NCBI RefSeq assembly: GCF_000025325.1
Contig: NC_013743.1
Span: 124,001-188,000, forward strand
DNA: 64,000 nt
Source: Haloterrigena turkmenica DSM 5511
GTDB taxonomy: Archaea; Halobacteriota; Halobacteria; Halobacteriales; Natrialbaceae
Reading direction: 5' to 3'
Below the pieces are notes generated by a model. The model did no database searches and was not told the origin of the DNA. It saw nothing but the letters and a program-made list of their open reading frames with translations. Positions 18,878 to 27,627 of the stretch are shown piece by piece. Position numbers and translations under genes: made by a program. Numbering within the stretch: position 1 is the first letter of the stretch; each line of letters opens with the position of its first letter.

Positions 18878-19303
18878 CGCCACCCGTTTTCGCCCGCTTG
18901 CCGGCTCGCGGGTAACGGCGTGCCGTTGTGATTTTCGCGGCGTCCACAGCGGTGTGTCGCACCGCTGCTGGGCTCGAGAATCGACTCTGATTCTCGAACG
19001 CACTGCGCCGCGCTCGCGACACCGCCACCGACTGGGTTCGAATCGCCACGGACAGACGCCACCGCGGTCGATATCGTTCTTCTTATTGATAGTAGTGACA
19101 GCTTTCGGTCGGCAGTCGAGTCTGTTTTACGGCTCTCGTCGATCGCCGGTCCGGAAACCGTTTCGGCGTCGCTTCACCGCTCTTCCACCGGATTTCGACC
19201 GTTCAAATCCCGATGAACGATCCATAGTGGGCTGAATTCGGTCTCAGGCACCCCAACGACCGACCCGGTTTATCCACTCGCCAACGCTGAGTGTCCAGTA
19301 TCG
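18878..19303. other. intergenic region with tandem hairpins after tbp
   Basis: This 426-base stretch holds no gene. It contains two adjoining hairpins: AGCGGTG/CACCGCT with a 5-base loop (18948-18966) and a perfect 9-bp stem TCGAGAATC/GATTCTCGA with a 6-base loop (18974-18997). Near its right end GTTTATCC (about 19268-19275) is placed to drive the next gene. Confidence 0.5.
18948..18997. repeat. pair of intergenic hairpins
   Basis: Two stem-loops follow each other with a spacing of seven bases, one of 7 bp and one of 9 bp, both without mismatches. They lie about 70 bases after the tbp stop. The word GTGTCGCACCGCT in the first hairpin recurs in the spacer at about 56119-56131. They could be a processing or termination structure or part of a dispersed palindromic repeat. 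Confidence 0.5.
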
Positions 19304-19756
19304 ATGACGATCCACACAGACCAGCCGACGACCGCGTCACCTGCCAGCCGTCGGCGAGCGGACGACGGCGACGACCGCGCGGACGGGACTACGGTCGCGA
19401 TCGACGACTCCATCCCGCAGGCTGCCGTCCGCCGCGTGCTGGACAGCGATCGCCGTCGCGAACTGCTGCGCTGTCTGCTCGACGCGGACGACTCCCTCGA
19501 GCTGCCGGCGCTGGTCGCCCGGATCGCCGACGCCGAACACGACTCGACGGCCGTCACCTCGCTGCTGGAACTGCGCCAGCGCGTCCACGTCTCGCTGTGC
19601 CGGACCCACCTGCCGCTGCTCGAGAACTACCGCGTGCTCGACTACGATGAGATCCGCGGGAGCGTCGCTCCCGGCGCGCGGCTCTCGGCGTTCGAATCGG
19701 CCCTCGATCTCGAGGCCCTCGCCGGCTCGGAGGGTGCGGGGTTATCGCAGCCATAA
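19304..19756 (+). CDS. DUF7344-type winged-helix protein
   Basis: The 150-residue product has a disordered start of about 40 residues and then a winged-helix-like domain: VLDSDRRRELLRCLLDADD, an IADAEH segment and SLCRTHLPLLENYRVLDYDE. This pattern (RRRxxLxxL ... L.HTHLP.L....V..YD) is that of the DUF7344 haloarchaeal family, presumed DNA-binding regulators. There is no ligand or receiver domain. It is not obviously in an operon. Confidence 0.75.
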   Translation: MTIHTDQPTTASPASRRRADDGDDRADGTTVAIDDSIPQAAVRRVLDSDRRRELLRCLLDADDSLELPALVARIADAEHDSTAVTSLLELRQRVHVSLCRTHLPLLENYRVLDYDEIRGSVAPGARLSAFESALDLEALAGSEGAGLSQP

Positions 19757-19818
19757 GGTCGACGCGTATCCGATTCCCCGCGTCGCTCCACGCGAAAAAC
19801 AGCGCTGCGCGGCCGCGA

Positions 19819-20703
19819 TTACTCGACCAGCCGCTCGATCTCGGTCACCAGAATGTCGCTCGCGCCGGCGTTTTTGACCTCGGTGATCGTCTCGAAGACC
19901 CGTCGTTCGTCGACGACCGCGTGGACGGCCACCGCCCCACCGTCGTCTCCGGCTCCCGCCGACGTCTCCCCGCCTTCGCCGGCGATATCCATCACCGTCG
20001 GCCCGCCCATCCCGGGGATGACGTCGCGGACGTCGTCCAGTCGCTCTCGGGGCACGTTCATCATCAGGTAGCGCTTTCCTTCGGCCTGTTTGACCGACGA
20101 GAGCGCCGTCTGGACCTCCTCGACCTTCGGATCGTCGAGGACGTCCTCGCGACCGAACAGCCGAACGGAACTCGAGAGCACCTCCTCGACCACCGCGAGC
20201 CGGTTCATCTTCAGCGTCGTCCCCGTGCTCGTGATGTCGACGATGGCGTCGGCCATCTCGACGTGGGGGGTCAGCTCCGTCGCTCCGGAGACCTCGACGA
20301 TGTCGGGCTCGACGCCGGTGTCGGCGAAGAAGTCTTCCGTGATGTTCGGGAACTCCGTAGCCACGATGCCGCCCTCGAGGTCGTCGACGCCGTCGATGTC
20401 GCCGTCTTCGGGCGCCGCGAGGACGAGCCGACAGCGCCCGAACTCCAGATCCAGCAGTTCCGAGACGTTGTCGACGCGCGCTTCGCAGACCTGGTCGTAC
20501 CCCGTAATGCCGAGGTCGGCCGCGCCGTCGGCGACGTACTCCGGGATGTCAGCCGCCCGGACGAAGAGGACGGAGACGTCCGGGTCGACGGTGTCGGCGT
20601 ACAGTTTTCGGTCGGCACCGTTCTCGAGGTGGAGCCCCGCCCGCTCTAGGAGGTCGATCGTCGGCTCGTGCAGGCGGCCCTTGTTGGGAACGGCGATTCG
20701 CAT
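19819..20703 (-). CDS. hisG: ATP phosphoribosyltransferase, long form
   Basis: The 294-residue enzyme joins ATP and PRPP in the first step of histidine synthesis. It has the N-terminal [14 protein letters not shown], the GITGYDQV segment and the PRPP-binding loop [16 protein letters not shown] near residues 152-167. The C-terminal 75 residues match the histidine-sensing ACT-like domain of the long HisG form, which works without HisZ; it carries a Gly/Glu/Ala-rich insertion around residues 243-255. No other his gene is nearby, which is usual in haloarchaea. It starts at 20703 and is divergent from the copB-like gene. Confidence 0.95.
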   Translation of the reverse strand: MRIAVPNKGRLHEPTIDLLERAGLHLENGADRKLYADTVDPDVSVLFVRAADIPEYVADGAADLGITGYDQVCEARVDNVSELLDLEFGRCRLVLAAPEDGDIDGVDDLEGGIVATEFPNITEDFFADTGVEPDIVEVSGATELTPHVEMADAIVDITSTGTTLKMNRLAVVEEVLSSSVRLFGREDVLDDPKVEEVQTALSSVKQAEGKRYLMMNVPRERLDDVRDVIPGMGGPTVMDIAGEGGETSAGAGDDGGAVAVHAVVDERRVFETITEVKNAGASDILVTEIERLVE

Positions 20704-20837
20704 ATGCCACCCGTTGGTCGCCGGCGGGGAATTGTCTTTTCATCCGGGCGAACGGTCGGTCTCTCGGCGCCGCGCCCGGGAGTCGCCAGCCCCACTTCCT
20801 TGGTGACCGACCGCATACCGTCCGACCGAATCGACCG

Positions 20838-23150
20838 ATGGACGATCACGACCACCGAGCCGAGGACGGTCCGGAATCATCCGATACCGCTCGAGACGAC
20901 GGCGAGCGGGCCGACCGGACCGAACGGTCGCTGCTCGAGGACGAGGCCGACGACGCCGAGCGGGGGCGAGCCGAGATCCGCGATCGGCAGGAACGCGGGG
21001 ATCACGTCGGCCACGAGCGCGGTGGCCACGGCGAGGATCACGGTGGTGGGATGCATTCCGGTGGCGACCACAGCGACCACGGTGGCGGGATGCACGCCGG
21101 CCACGAGACGATGTTCCGGCGCCGATTCTTCGTTTCGACGCTGCTCTCGATCCCCGTCCTGCTCTACAGCGAGATGCTTCAGGGGTGGCTCGGCTTCTCG
21201 GTGCCGGCGTTCCCCGGCAGCGAGTGGATCAGCCCCGTCTTCGCGGTGATCGTCTTCGCCTACGGCGGCGTCCCCTTCCTTCGGATGGCCGTCCCGGAAC
21301 TGCGCGAGCGCGCGCCGGGGATGATGACGCTCATCTCGATGGCGATCACCGTCGCGTTCGTCTACAGCCTCGCGAGCGTCGTCGTCCCCACCGAGTCGGC
21401 CTTCTTCTGGGAGTTGGTGACGCTGATCGACATCATGTTGCTGGGCCACTGGATCGAGATGCGCAGCGTCCGGCGGGCCTCGAGCGCGCTGGACGAACTG
21501 GCGCGACTCATGCCCGACACGGCCGAGCGGATTACGGACGACGGCGAGAGCGCGGGACAACGTCCCGCGGATGACCGGGCGCAGCCCGGTGAAATAGAGG
21601 AGGTCCCGGCGAACGAACTCGAGGAAGGCGACCTGGTGCTCGTCCGGCCGGGCGCGAGCGTGCCAGCCGACGGCGTGGTCGAGACGGGCGAGTCGGACGT
21701 CAACGAGTCGATGATCACCGGCGAATCGGCGCCGGTCTCGAAGGAGCCCGGCGACGAGGTCATCGGCGGGACGGTCAACGGCGACGGCAGCCTCCGCGTG
21801 CGCATCAGCGCGACGGGCGAGGAGACGACGCTGGCCGGCATCATGCGGCTGGTCGAGGAGGCCCAGGGGAGCAAATCGCGAACACAGGCGCTGGCCGACC
21901 GCGCCGCGGGCTGGCTGTTCTACGTCGCCCTCGGCGCGGCCGTCGTCACGGCGCTCGCGTGGACGATCGCGACCGGCTTCGATTCGGCGGTGATTGAGCG
22001 GGTCGTCACCGTCCTCGTCATCGCCTGCCCGCACGCGCTCGGGCTGGCGATTCCGCTAGTGGTCGCGATCAACACCTCGCTGGCCGCGCGCAACGGGATG
22101 CTCGTCCGGGATCGCATCGCGATGGAACAGGCCCGGACCCTCGATACCGTCGTCTTCGACAAGACCGGGACGCTCACCGAGGGCGAACAGGGCGTGGTCG
22201 ATATCGCGACAGTTGACGGCGTTTCCGAGGAAGAGGCACTCGCGATGGCGGCTACCGTAGAGGCTGACTCGGAACACATGATCGCGCAGGCGATTCGCGA
22301 AGCGGCCGACGACCGCGACGTCTCGAGGCGGACCGCCGCCGACTTCGAAGCGCTGAAAGGCAAGGGCGTCCGCGCGACGGTCGACGGGGAGCGGATCTAC
22401 GTCGGCGGGCCGAATCTCCTCTCGGAACTCGAGGGCGACGTTCCGTCGGCGCTCGAGCGATTTGCCGACAGAGCCGGCGGGAACGCACAGACGGTCGTCT
22501 ATTTAGTTCGTGAAGGGAAACCGGTCGCTGCGTTCGCGCTCGCCGACGTCATCCGCGAGGAGAGTTATCGGGTCGTCGACGCGCTCCACGAACTGGGGCT
22601 CGAGGTGGCGATGATGACCGGGGACTCCGAAGACGTCGCCCGCGCCGTCGCGGACGACCTCGGCATCGACACGGTCTTCGCCGAGGTGTTGCCGGAGGAT
22701 AAAGACAAGAAGATCACGGAGCTCCAGGAGCAGGGGAAATCCGTCGCGATGGTCGGCGACGGGGTCAACGACGCGCCGGCGCTCACCAGAGCCGACATCG
22801 GCATCGCGATCGGGAGCGGGACGGACGTCGCCGTCCAGTCGGCGGACATCATCCTCGTCCAGAACAACCCGATGGACGTGGTCCGGCTCGTCAAGCTGAG
22901 CCGCGCGAGCTACCGGAAGATGCAACAGAACCTCGTCTGGGCCGCGGGCTACAACGTCTTCGCGCTCCCGCTGGCGGCGGGGATCCTCGCGCCGATCGGA
23001 ATTCTGCTCTCGCCGGCCGTCGGTGCCTTACTCATGTCGCTGAGCACGGTGATCGTCGCGATCAACGCGCAGTTCCTCCGGCGGACCGATCTCTCGGTGC
23101 CGAGCCTGCCGGGCGTTTCCACGCCGCGGGAGCCCCGGCCAGCAGACTGA
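20838..23150 (+). CDS. copB: CPH-type heavy-metal P-type ATPase (CopB-like)
   Basis: The 770-residue pump is a P1B-type ATPase. The metal-site motif in the sixth membrane helix is CPH (Cys397-Pro398-His399), which marks the CopB / P1B-3 group that exports copper. The phosphorylated residue is Asp441 in DKTGTLTEG, and [16 protein letters not shown] and the HP-like EHMIAQA segment are present. The first 95 residues lack an HMA domain and are instead His-rich (repeated [12 protein letters not shown] and GGMHAGHE), a typical CopB metal-binding tail. A Q/R/P-rich insertion (about residues 233-255) sits in the actuator region. It opens the metal block. Confidence 0.92.
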   Translation: MDDHDHRAEDGPESSDTARDDGERADRTERSLLEDEADDAERGRAEIRDRQERGDHVGHERGGHGEDHGGGMHSGGDHSDHGGGMHAGHETMFRRRFFVSTLLSIPVLLYSEMLQGWLGFSVPAFPGSEWISPVFAVIVFAYGGVPFLRMAVPELRERAPGMMTLISMAITVAFVYSLASVVVPTESAFFWELVTLIDIMLLGHWIEMRSVRRASSALDELARLMPDTAERITDDGESAGQRPADDRAQPGEIEEVPANELEEGDLVLVRPGASVPADGVVETGESDVNESMITGESAPVSKEPGDEVIGGTVNGDGSLRVRISATGEETTLAGIMRLVEEAQGSKSRTQALADRAAGWLFYVALGAAVVTALAWTIATGFDSAVIERVVTVLVIACPHALGLAIPLVVAINTSLAARNGMLVRDRIAMEQARTLDTVVFDKTGTLTEGEQGVVDIATVDGVSEEEALAMAATVEADSEHMIAQAIREAADDRDVSRRTAADFEALKGKGVRATVDGERIYVGGPNLLSELEGDVPSALERFADRAGGNAQTVVYLVREGKPVAAFALADVIREESYRVVDALHELGLEVAMMTGDSEDVARAVADDLGIDTVFAEVLPEDKDKKITELQEQGKSVAMVGDGVNDAPALTRADIGIAIGSGTDVAVQSADIILVQNNPMDVVRLVKLSRASYRKMQQNLVWAAGYNVFALPLAAGILAPIGILLSPAVGALLMSLSTVIVAINAQFLRRTDLSVPSLPGVSTPREPRPAD

Positions 23151-23258
23151 GCGAGCGATCGGTCCGTTTCGATTCATCGGCGGCTCTCGCGGACGGTGTA
23201 AACGGACCCAGCACGTTGGGAGTCACGCTGATAGCCGCGGACGGCCGTAGACGGTAGT

Positions 23259-23894
23259 ATGACGGACGATCCGTGCGCCTGCGATAGTTCGCACGAGGGA
23301 CGGTCGAACGACCTCGAGCCGGCGCCCGATCGGTGGCTCGGCGACTCGCAGCGTCTCGAGGCCCCGCTGCCGAGCGACGTTCAGGCGGGACTGGGACGGG
23401 TCCTCGGCGAGGGGTCGATCGAGACCCTGGACAAGTGGGTCGCCGAGGTCCGCCGTCGAACCAATGGGTCGATCACGGTCGATGACCTGTGTCACGCCGA
23501 CGAGGAGACGGCCCACTGGGGCGAGATCGACGGTGAACGGTACTACTTCCGGTGTTTCTACGACGCGGTGTTGCTGTCGGCGCTCGCGGAGCGACCGGTC
23601 GCGATTCGGACCGAGAGTCCGGGCGGGACGGCAATCGAAGCGCGCGCCGCGGGTGCCACCGACCTGACGGTCGACCCCGAAACGGCCGCGTTCTCGTTCG
23701 GCGTCGACGAAACCGTCTCGCCGCCCTCGGACGGCGAACCGTCGCACGCGGACGTCTACGCCGCGGTCTGTCCGTTCGTCAGGGCGTTCCCGGACCGCGA
23801 GTCGTACGACCAGTGGGCCGACGCCGTCCCGGCGGCGACCGTCGCGATGCCCCTCGAGGGCGCCACCGAACTGGCGGCCGCGCTCCTGGCCTGA
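23259..23894 (+). CDS. organomercurial lyase (MerB) homologue
   Basis: The 211-residue protein matches the alkylmercury-lyase fold. The MerB catalytic set appears conserved: Cys99 and Asp102 in RCFYDAV, and Cys171 in VCPFVRAFPD, corresponding to Cys96, Asp99 and Cys159 of the enzyme from plasmid R831b as I recall it. MerB splits carbon-mercury bonds. No merA (mercuric reductase) is visible in the window, so the role here may differ, for example another thiol-metal reaction. A Cys-Ala-Cys pair at residues 6-8 is additional. It follows the copB-like gene after 108 bases in the same direction. Confidence 0.75.
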   Translation: MTDDPCACDSSHEGRSNDLEPAPDRWLGDSQRLEAPLPSDVQAGLGRVLGEGSIETLDKWVAEVRRRTNGSITVDDLCHADEETAHWGEIDGERYYFRCFYDAVLLSALAERPVAIRTESPGGTAIEARAAGATDLTVDPETAAFSFGVDETVSPPSDGEPSHADVYAAVCPFVRAFPDRESYDQWADAVPAATVAMPLEGATELAAALLA

Positions 23895-23934
23895 TCGAGC
23901 GGCGCTCGACCGACGCCGGTTTCGCCGCCTGCCA

Positions 23935-24567
23935 TCACAGGTGCCGTCCCAACAGGTTCCGCTCGGCTCGCTGGAGCAGTTCGGCGACCGTCGACGAATC
24001 GACCTCGAGTTCGGCGGCGACGTCTTCGCTCGTGACCGTTCGCGGCACTTCGTAGTACCCCATCTCGTAGGCGGTCCGGACCGCTTCGCGCTGGCGGTCG
24101 GTCAGCTCGGCCAGCGGGTGGTCGCGACCGTCGTAGGTCCCGAACTTCCGCAGCTCCGGCGAAATCCCCGCGGTCTCGTACTCGTCGATGGTCGCGGCGA
24201 TCGTCTCCTGCGAGCCCACCAGCGACAGGGTGGCCCCCCGATCGGTCACGTTCGGTTCGCAGGTCCCGATCAACTCGTCCGCCCGCTCGGCGAGCCCCTC
24301 GGGAAGTTCCGGCGCGGTAAACGCGATCACGTAGCGGTGATCGTCGCCCGAGTCGGCGATCCGTTCCCACCAGTCGACGCACTCGAGGTCGGACAGCCGG
24401 TCCTCGTCGATCGGCGTCTCGACCGCGACCTGGACGACGGCGCCGGTCCCGTGGCACGCGAGTTCCTCGAATCCCAGAACTCCCGCGTCGCGACTCAGTG
24501 AGACGAGCTCCGCGATGCCCATCCGATCGAACGCCGGATCGGTCAGCGACACGTGAGCTTCCCTCAT
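23935..24567 (-). CDS. HTH-10 (bacterio-opsin-activator type) regulator
   Basis: The 210-residue protein has an N-terminal alpha/beta region of about 140 residues and a C-terminal HTH-10 domain (LTDRQREAVRTAYEMGYYEVPR, then VTSEDVAAELEVDSSTVAELLQRAERNL). This is the layout of single-unit haloarchaeal HTH-10 regulators. The start MREAHVSLTD at 24567 is preferred over a Met five codons upstream. It ends convergently with the MerB homologue and is divergent from the ABC transporter, so it may control the latter; this is inference from position. Confidence 0.85.
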   Translation of the reverse strand: MREAHVSLTDPAFDRMGIAELVSLSRDAGVLGFEELACHGTGAVVQVAVETPIDEDRLSDLECVDWWERIADSGDDHRYVIAFTAPELPEGLAERADELIGTCEPNVTDRGATLSLVGSQETIAATIDEYETAGISPELRKFGTYDGRDHPLAELTDRQREAVRTAYEMGYYEVPRTVTSEDVAAELEVDSSTVAELLQRAERNLLGRHL

Positions 24568-24731
24568 GTGTGTCGCTATCACAGGAATTGGATAAAACGT
24601 TGTCCACCGATCACGTTCCCGACCGGTTTCGCCGGTCGCCTCCCGATTCGCAGCGCTCGCTCGAGCCGATATAAACCGTCCCAGTATACTCGGAGTACAG
24701 CCCGTGCGGTCCGAGCCGGTACAACGGAGTG

Positions 24732-25688
24732 ATGACTGCGATCCGAACTAACGACCTGACCAAACGCTTCGGCGACGTCGTCGCCGTCGACGGACTCGAC
24801 CTGCGCGTCCGCGAGGGCGAGGTGTTCGGCTTCCTCGGTCCGAACGGCGCCGGGAAGTCCACGACCATCGACATGCTGTTGGACTACGTCCGCCCGACCG
24901 ACGGAACCGCGACGGTACTCGGGATGGACGTCCGCGAAGAGTCGGAGGCGCTCCGCGAGCGCGTCGGCGTGCTGCCCGACGGGATCGGCCTCTACGATCG
25001 CCTGACCGGTCGCCGTCACCTCGAGTTCGCGATCGAATGGACGGACGCGGCCGACGATCCCGACGCGATACTGGACCGGGTCGGACTGGACGACCGCGAC
25101 GCGGCGCGGTCGGTCGGCGACTACTCCAAAGGCATGCGACAGCGGCTTGCGCTGGGGATGGCACTGGTCGAGGATCCCGATCTGCTCGTGCTGGACGAGC
25201 CCTCCTCGGGGCTCGATCCCCACGGGATTCGCCGGATGCGAGACCTGGTTCGCGAGGAGGCCGAGCGCGGGACGACGGTGTTCTTCTCGAGTCACATCCT
25301 CGGCCAGGTCGAGGCGGTCTGCGACCGCGTCGGCATCCTGGCGGACGGCGAGCTCGTCGCCGTCGACACCGTTGAGGGGCTGCGGAAGACCGTCGGCGCC
25401 GGCTCGGAGCTCCGCCTGCGCGTGACCGACGATCCCGGCGTCGATATCGCCGCGATCGACGGCGTCGAGTCGGTTCGGTCGACGGACGGCCGCTTCCGGA
25501 TCGCCTGCTCGGATCCGCGCGCGAAAGCGCGGGTCGTGACCCGGTTGACGACCGCCGGCGTCGAGATCCTCGACGTCGATTCCGACGACGCGTCGCTCGA
25601 GGACGTGTTCACGGCGTACACGACGGACGGCGACGTCGGTGACGCGGAGCCGGAGGCTCCCGCTCTTGTCGAGGAGGTGGTTCCATGA
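24732..25688 (+). CDS. ABC transporter ATP-binding protein (CcmA/NosF type)
   Basis: The 318-residue ATPase starts at the ATG of 24732 (MTAIRTND). Walker A is GPNGAGKST (36-44), the signature is YSKGMRQRL (131-139) in place of LSGGQ, and Walker B is LLVLDEP (151-157). This signature variant and the 100-residue C-terminal extension are common in ABC-2 type exporters and in NosF. Its stop overlaps the start of the permease by four bases (ATGA), so the two form one unit. TATA-like ATATAAACC near 24670-24678 lies further upstream. Confidence 0.93.
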   Translation: MTAIRTNDLTKRFGDVVAVDGLDLRVREGEVFGFLGPNGAGKSTTIDMLLDYVRPTDGTATVLGMDVREESEALRERVGVLPDGIGLYDRLTGRRHLEFAIEWTDAADDPDAILDRVGLDDRDAARSVGDYSKGMRQRLALGMALVEDPDLLVLDEPSSGLDPHGIRRMRDLVREEAERGTTVFFSSHILGQVEAVCDRVGILADGELVAVDTVEGLRKTVGAGSELRLRVTDDPGVDIAAIDGVESVRSTDGRFRIACSDPRAKARVVTRLTTAGVEILDVDSDDASLEDVFTAYTTDGDVGDAEPEAPALVEEVVP

Positions 25689-26581
25689 CGGTCTCCTGGC
25701 AGGACGTCGCCCGCAAGGACTTCGAGGATGCCGTCCGCTCGCGGCTGCTCTGGGGGCTCACCGCCGTCTTCGTCGCCTTCCTGGCGATGTCGCTGCTCTC
25801 GGCCGAACAGCTCTTCCCGGAGCCCGTGACCGTCGACGCCGCGATGGCGCTGTCGGGCGTCGCGATGCTCGCGCAGCTGTTCGTCCCGGGCATCGCGCTG
25901 GCCGTCGGCTACACGGCCGTGGTCGGTGAACGCCGCTCCGGGAGCCTGCGGGTGCTGCTGAGCTATCCGTTCTCGCGGGGCGAGGTGGTCGCCGGCAAAC
26001 TCGCCGGCCGGCTGCTCGTCACCGGCACGGCGCTGGCGATCGGATTCGCCGCGGCCAGCGTCCTCGTCGTGGCCCTGTACGGCGTCCCCGACGCGGCGAC
26101 GTTCGTCGGGTTCGTGGCGGCCGGCGTCCTGCTCGGATTGACCTTCACTGCCCTCGCGGTCGGCGGCTCGGCCACCGCGTCGACCCGGGGACGGGCGCGG
26201 ACGCTCACCATCGGCTCGTTCGTGGGCATGGTGTTCTTCTGGAAACCGGTCGTCGTCGGGATCTACTACGTGGTCACCGGCTCGCTACCGGGGGTTCAGG
26301 CCGAGTCCTGGTACTTCCTCCTGAAGCGACTCAATCCGCTCGAGGCCTATCGCGTCGTCGCCGGCGCGGTTCTTGACGAGCGGGTGGACGCGGTCCCCGA
26401 GTTCCCGCTGGAGGACGTTCCCGCGAACGCGCCGGCCGAGACGCTCGAGCTCTCGAACCGGCTCGCGGGCGAGGTGCCATTCTACCTCGCGGACTGGTTC
26501 TCCGCGGTCGTGTTGCTCGCCTGGGGGCTCGTTCCCGTCCTCGCGGGCTACCGGCTGTTCGAAGACGCGGATCTCGGGTGA
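25685..26581 (+). CDS. ABC-2 / NosY-type ABC transporter permease
   Basis: The 298-residue membrane protein has about six hydrophobic segments and the RRSGSLRVLLSYPFSRGEVV motif typical of ABC2_membrane_2 / NosY permeases. A larger extracellular loop (residues about 210-265) precedes the last helix. It is translationally coupled to the ATPase gene. NosFY-type pairs serve in copper-site maturation in denitrifiers, but no nosD or nosZ is present, so here the cargo is unknown. Its place inside a copper gene block makes a link to metal handling possible but unproven. Confidence 0.85.
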   Translation: MTVSWQDVARKDFEDAVRSRLLWGLTAVFVAFLAMSLLSAEQLFPEPVTVDAAMALSGVAMLAQLFVPGIALAVGYTAVVGERRSGSLRVLLSYPFSRGEVVAGKLAGRLLVTGTALAIGFAAASVLVVALYGVPDAATFVGFVAAGVLLGLTFTALAVGGSATASTRGRARTLTIGSFVGMVFFWKPVVVGIYYVVTGSLPGVQAESWYFLLKRLNPLEAYRVVAGAVLDERVDAVPEFPLEDVPANAPAETLELSNRLAGEVPFYLADWFSAVVLLAWGLVPVLAGYRLFEDADLG

Positions 26582-26627
26582 GCCGAACGGACTGCACGGA
26601 AAATCGGGGCGCGTGCGCTGATCGGGA

Positions 26628-26825
26628 TTACGTGCTGGCCTCGTAGCCGGCCTCGTCGACCGCCTCGACGAGCGCCTGCGGGTCCGTATCGCCCTCGACG
26701 GTCGCTCGCGCCGCCTCTCGGTCGACGTTGACCGACTGCACGCCCTCGACGCCCTCGAGCGCGTCTTCGACGGTCTGTTCGCAGTGTTCGCAGGACATTC
26801 CTTCGACGGTGATCGTCTGGCTCAT
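26628..26825 (-). CDS. copZ: CopZ-like heavy-metal (copper) chaperone
   Basis: The 65-residue product is one HMA ferredoxin-like domain with the metal motif GMSCEHC (residues 9-15) and the usual V..V.VD..A..A.V.GD and AV.EAGYEA segments. Such proteins carry Cu(I) to CopA-type ATPases. It is divergent from the TRASH-domain regulator, with a shared 127-base control region that includes one copy of the candidate operator. Confidence 0.92.
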   Translation of the reverse strand: MSQTITVEGMSCEHCEQTVEDALEGVEGVQSVNVDREAARATVEGDTDPQALVEAVDEAGYEAST

Positions 26826-26889
26826 ACGAGGAGATAGGGACGCTCGGTCTTTGTGCGTTACTCCTTTCGATACTAGGTTGATCAGCGAT

Positions 26890-26907
26890 CCGAACTTTAG
26901 ATTCTGA
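26890..26907. promoter_or_regulatory. candidate metal-responsive operator, copy 1
   Basis: CCGAACTTTAGATTCTGA lies between the divergent copZ and TRASH-regulator genes, ending 46 bases before the regulator start. It matches the sequence upstream of copA apart from one added A and two substitutions. The core has the inverted ends GAA...TTC, as expected for a dimeric Lrp-type regulator. The role is inferred only from the two copies. Confidence 0.5.
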
Positions 26908-26952
26908 AGCGACGGTCGCCACGCTCTTTGCGGCTCCGCCCCAACAGACGGT

Positions 26953-27543
26953 ATGCGCGACCTCGACGAGACGGACATGGAGATTCTCCGGTTGCTGGGC
27001 GAGAACGCTCGGCGGCCGTTCAGCGAGATCGCCGACGAAGTCGACCTCTCCGGGCCCGCGGTTTCGGACCGCGTCCAGCGCCTCGAGGAGGCGGGCGTCA
27101 TCGAGCGGTTCACCCTCGACGTGGACCAGTCGCAGCTCCGCGCGGGCGTCCCGGTGTTCGTGCGGGTGACCGCTCCCCCGGGCGCGGTCGAGGACTGCCG
27201 AACGGCGTCCGCCGAGGCCGACGCCGTCGAGCACGTGTTCGTCACCGCTGACGGCGAGATCTGGTTCTACGCCCGCGCGGAGGTCCGGCGTGTCCGCGAG
27301 TGGCTCGAGGGGCTGTTCCCCGACGGAGCGGACTGCGAGTACGACGTGACGTTACTGGACGACGCCGAGTGGACGCCCTCGCTCGAGGGGACGCAGTTCG
27401 CGCTCACCTGCGCGGAGTGTGGCAACACCGTCGACAGCGAGGGGGAATCGACGCGAATCGACGGCGAGGTGTACCACTTCTGCTGCCCGTCCTGCTCGAG
27501 CCGGTTCGAAGGTCGATACGATCGACTCGAGGAGGGCGTCTGA
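26953..27543 (+). CDS. Lrp/AsnC regulator with C-terminal TRASH metal-sensing domain
   Basis: The 196-residue protein has an AsnC-type winged helix (LDETDMEILRLLGENARRPF, then SGPAVSDRVQRLEEAGVI), an alpha/beta middle region, and a C-terminal TRASH-type zinc-finger-like module with Cys153/Cys156 and the Cys177-Cys178/Cys181 cluster. In Halobacterium salinarum a regulator of this architecture controls a copper-exporting ATPase, which fits the copZ and copA neighbours here. It should sense Cu(I) through the cysteines and regulate copA, copZ and perhaps itself. copA follows after 84 bases in the same direction. Confidence 0.9.
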   Translation: MRDLDETDMEILRLLGENARRPFSEIADEVDLSGPAVSDRVQRLEEAGVIERFTLDVDQSQLRAGVPVFVRVTAPPGAVEDCRTASAEADAVEHVFVTADGEIWFYARAEVRRVREWLEGLFPDGADCEYDVTLLDDAEWTPSLEGTQFALTCAECGNTVDSEGESTRIDGEVYHFCCPSCSSRFEGRYDRLEEGV

Positions 27544-27568
27544 GTTTCGACTCGAAAGAAACTGCGCC

Positions 27569-27587
27569 CCGAAACTTTGGGTTCTGA
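27569..27587. promoter_or_regulatory. candidate metal-responsive operator, copy 2
   Basis: CCGAAACTTTGGGTTCTGA lies 41 bases before the copA start and closely matches the copy at 26890-26907. It contains the inverted repeat GAAAC-TTTG-GGTTC with one mismatch. The position, just upstream of where a leaderless gene's promoter would be, fits a site for an activator or repressor. Confidence 0.5.
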
Positions 27588-27627
27588 CCAGTAAAGCGGG
27601 TAAGTCACCACCGCCTAGTAGGTAGTA

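Noticed and set aside
19022-19052. A GGGTTCGAATC word resembling a tRNA T-loop
   Set aside because: The flanking bases do not form a T-stem, and no anticodon arm or acceptor stem can be built around it.
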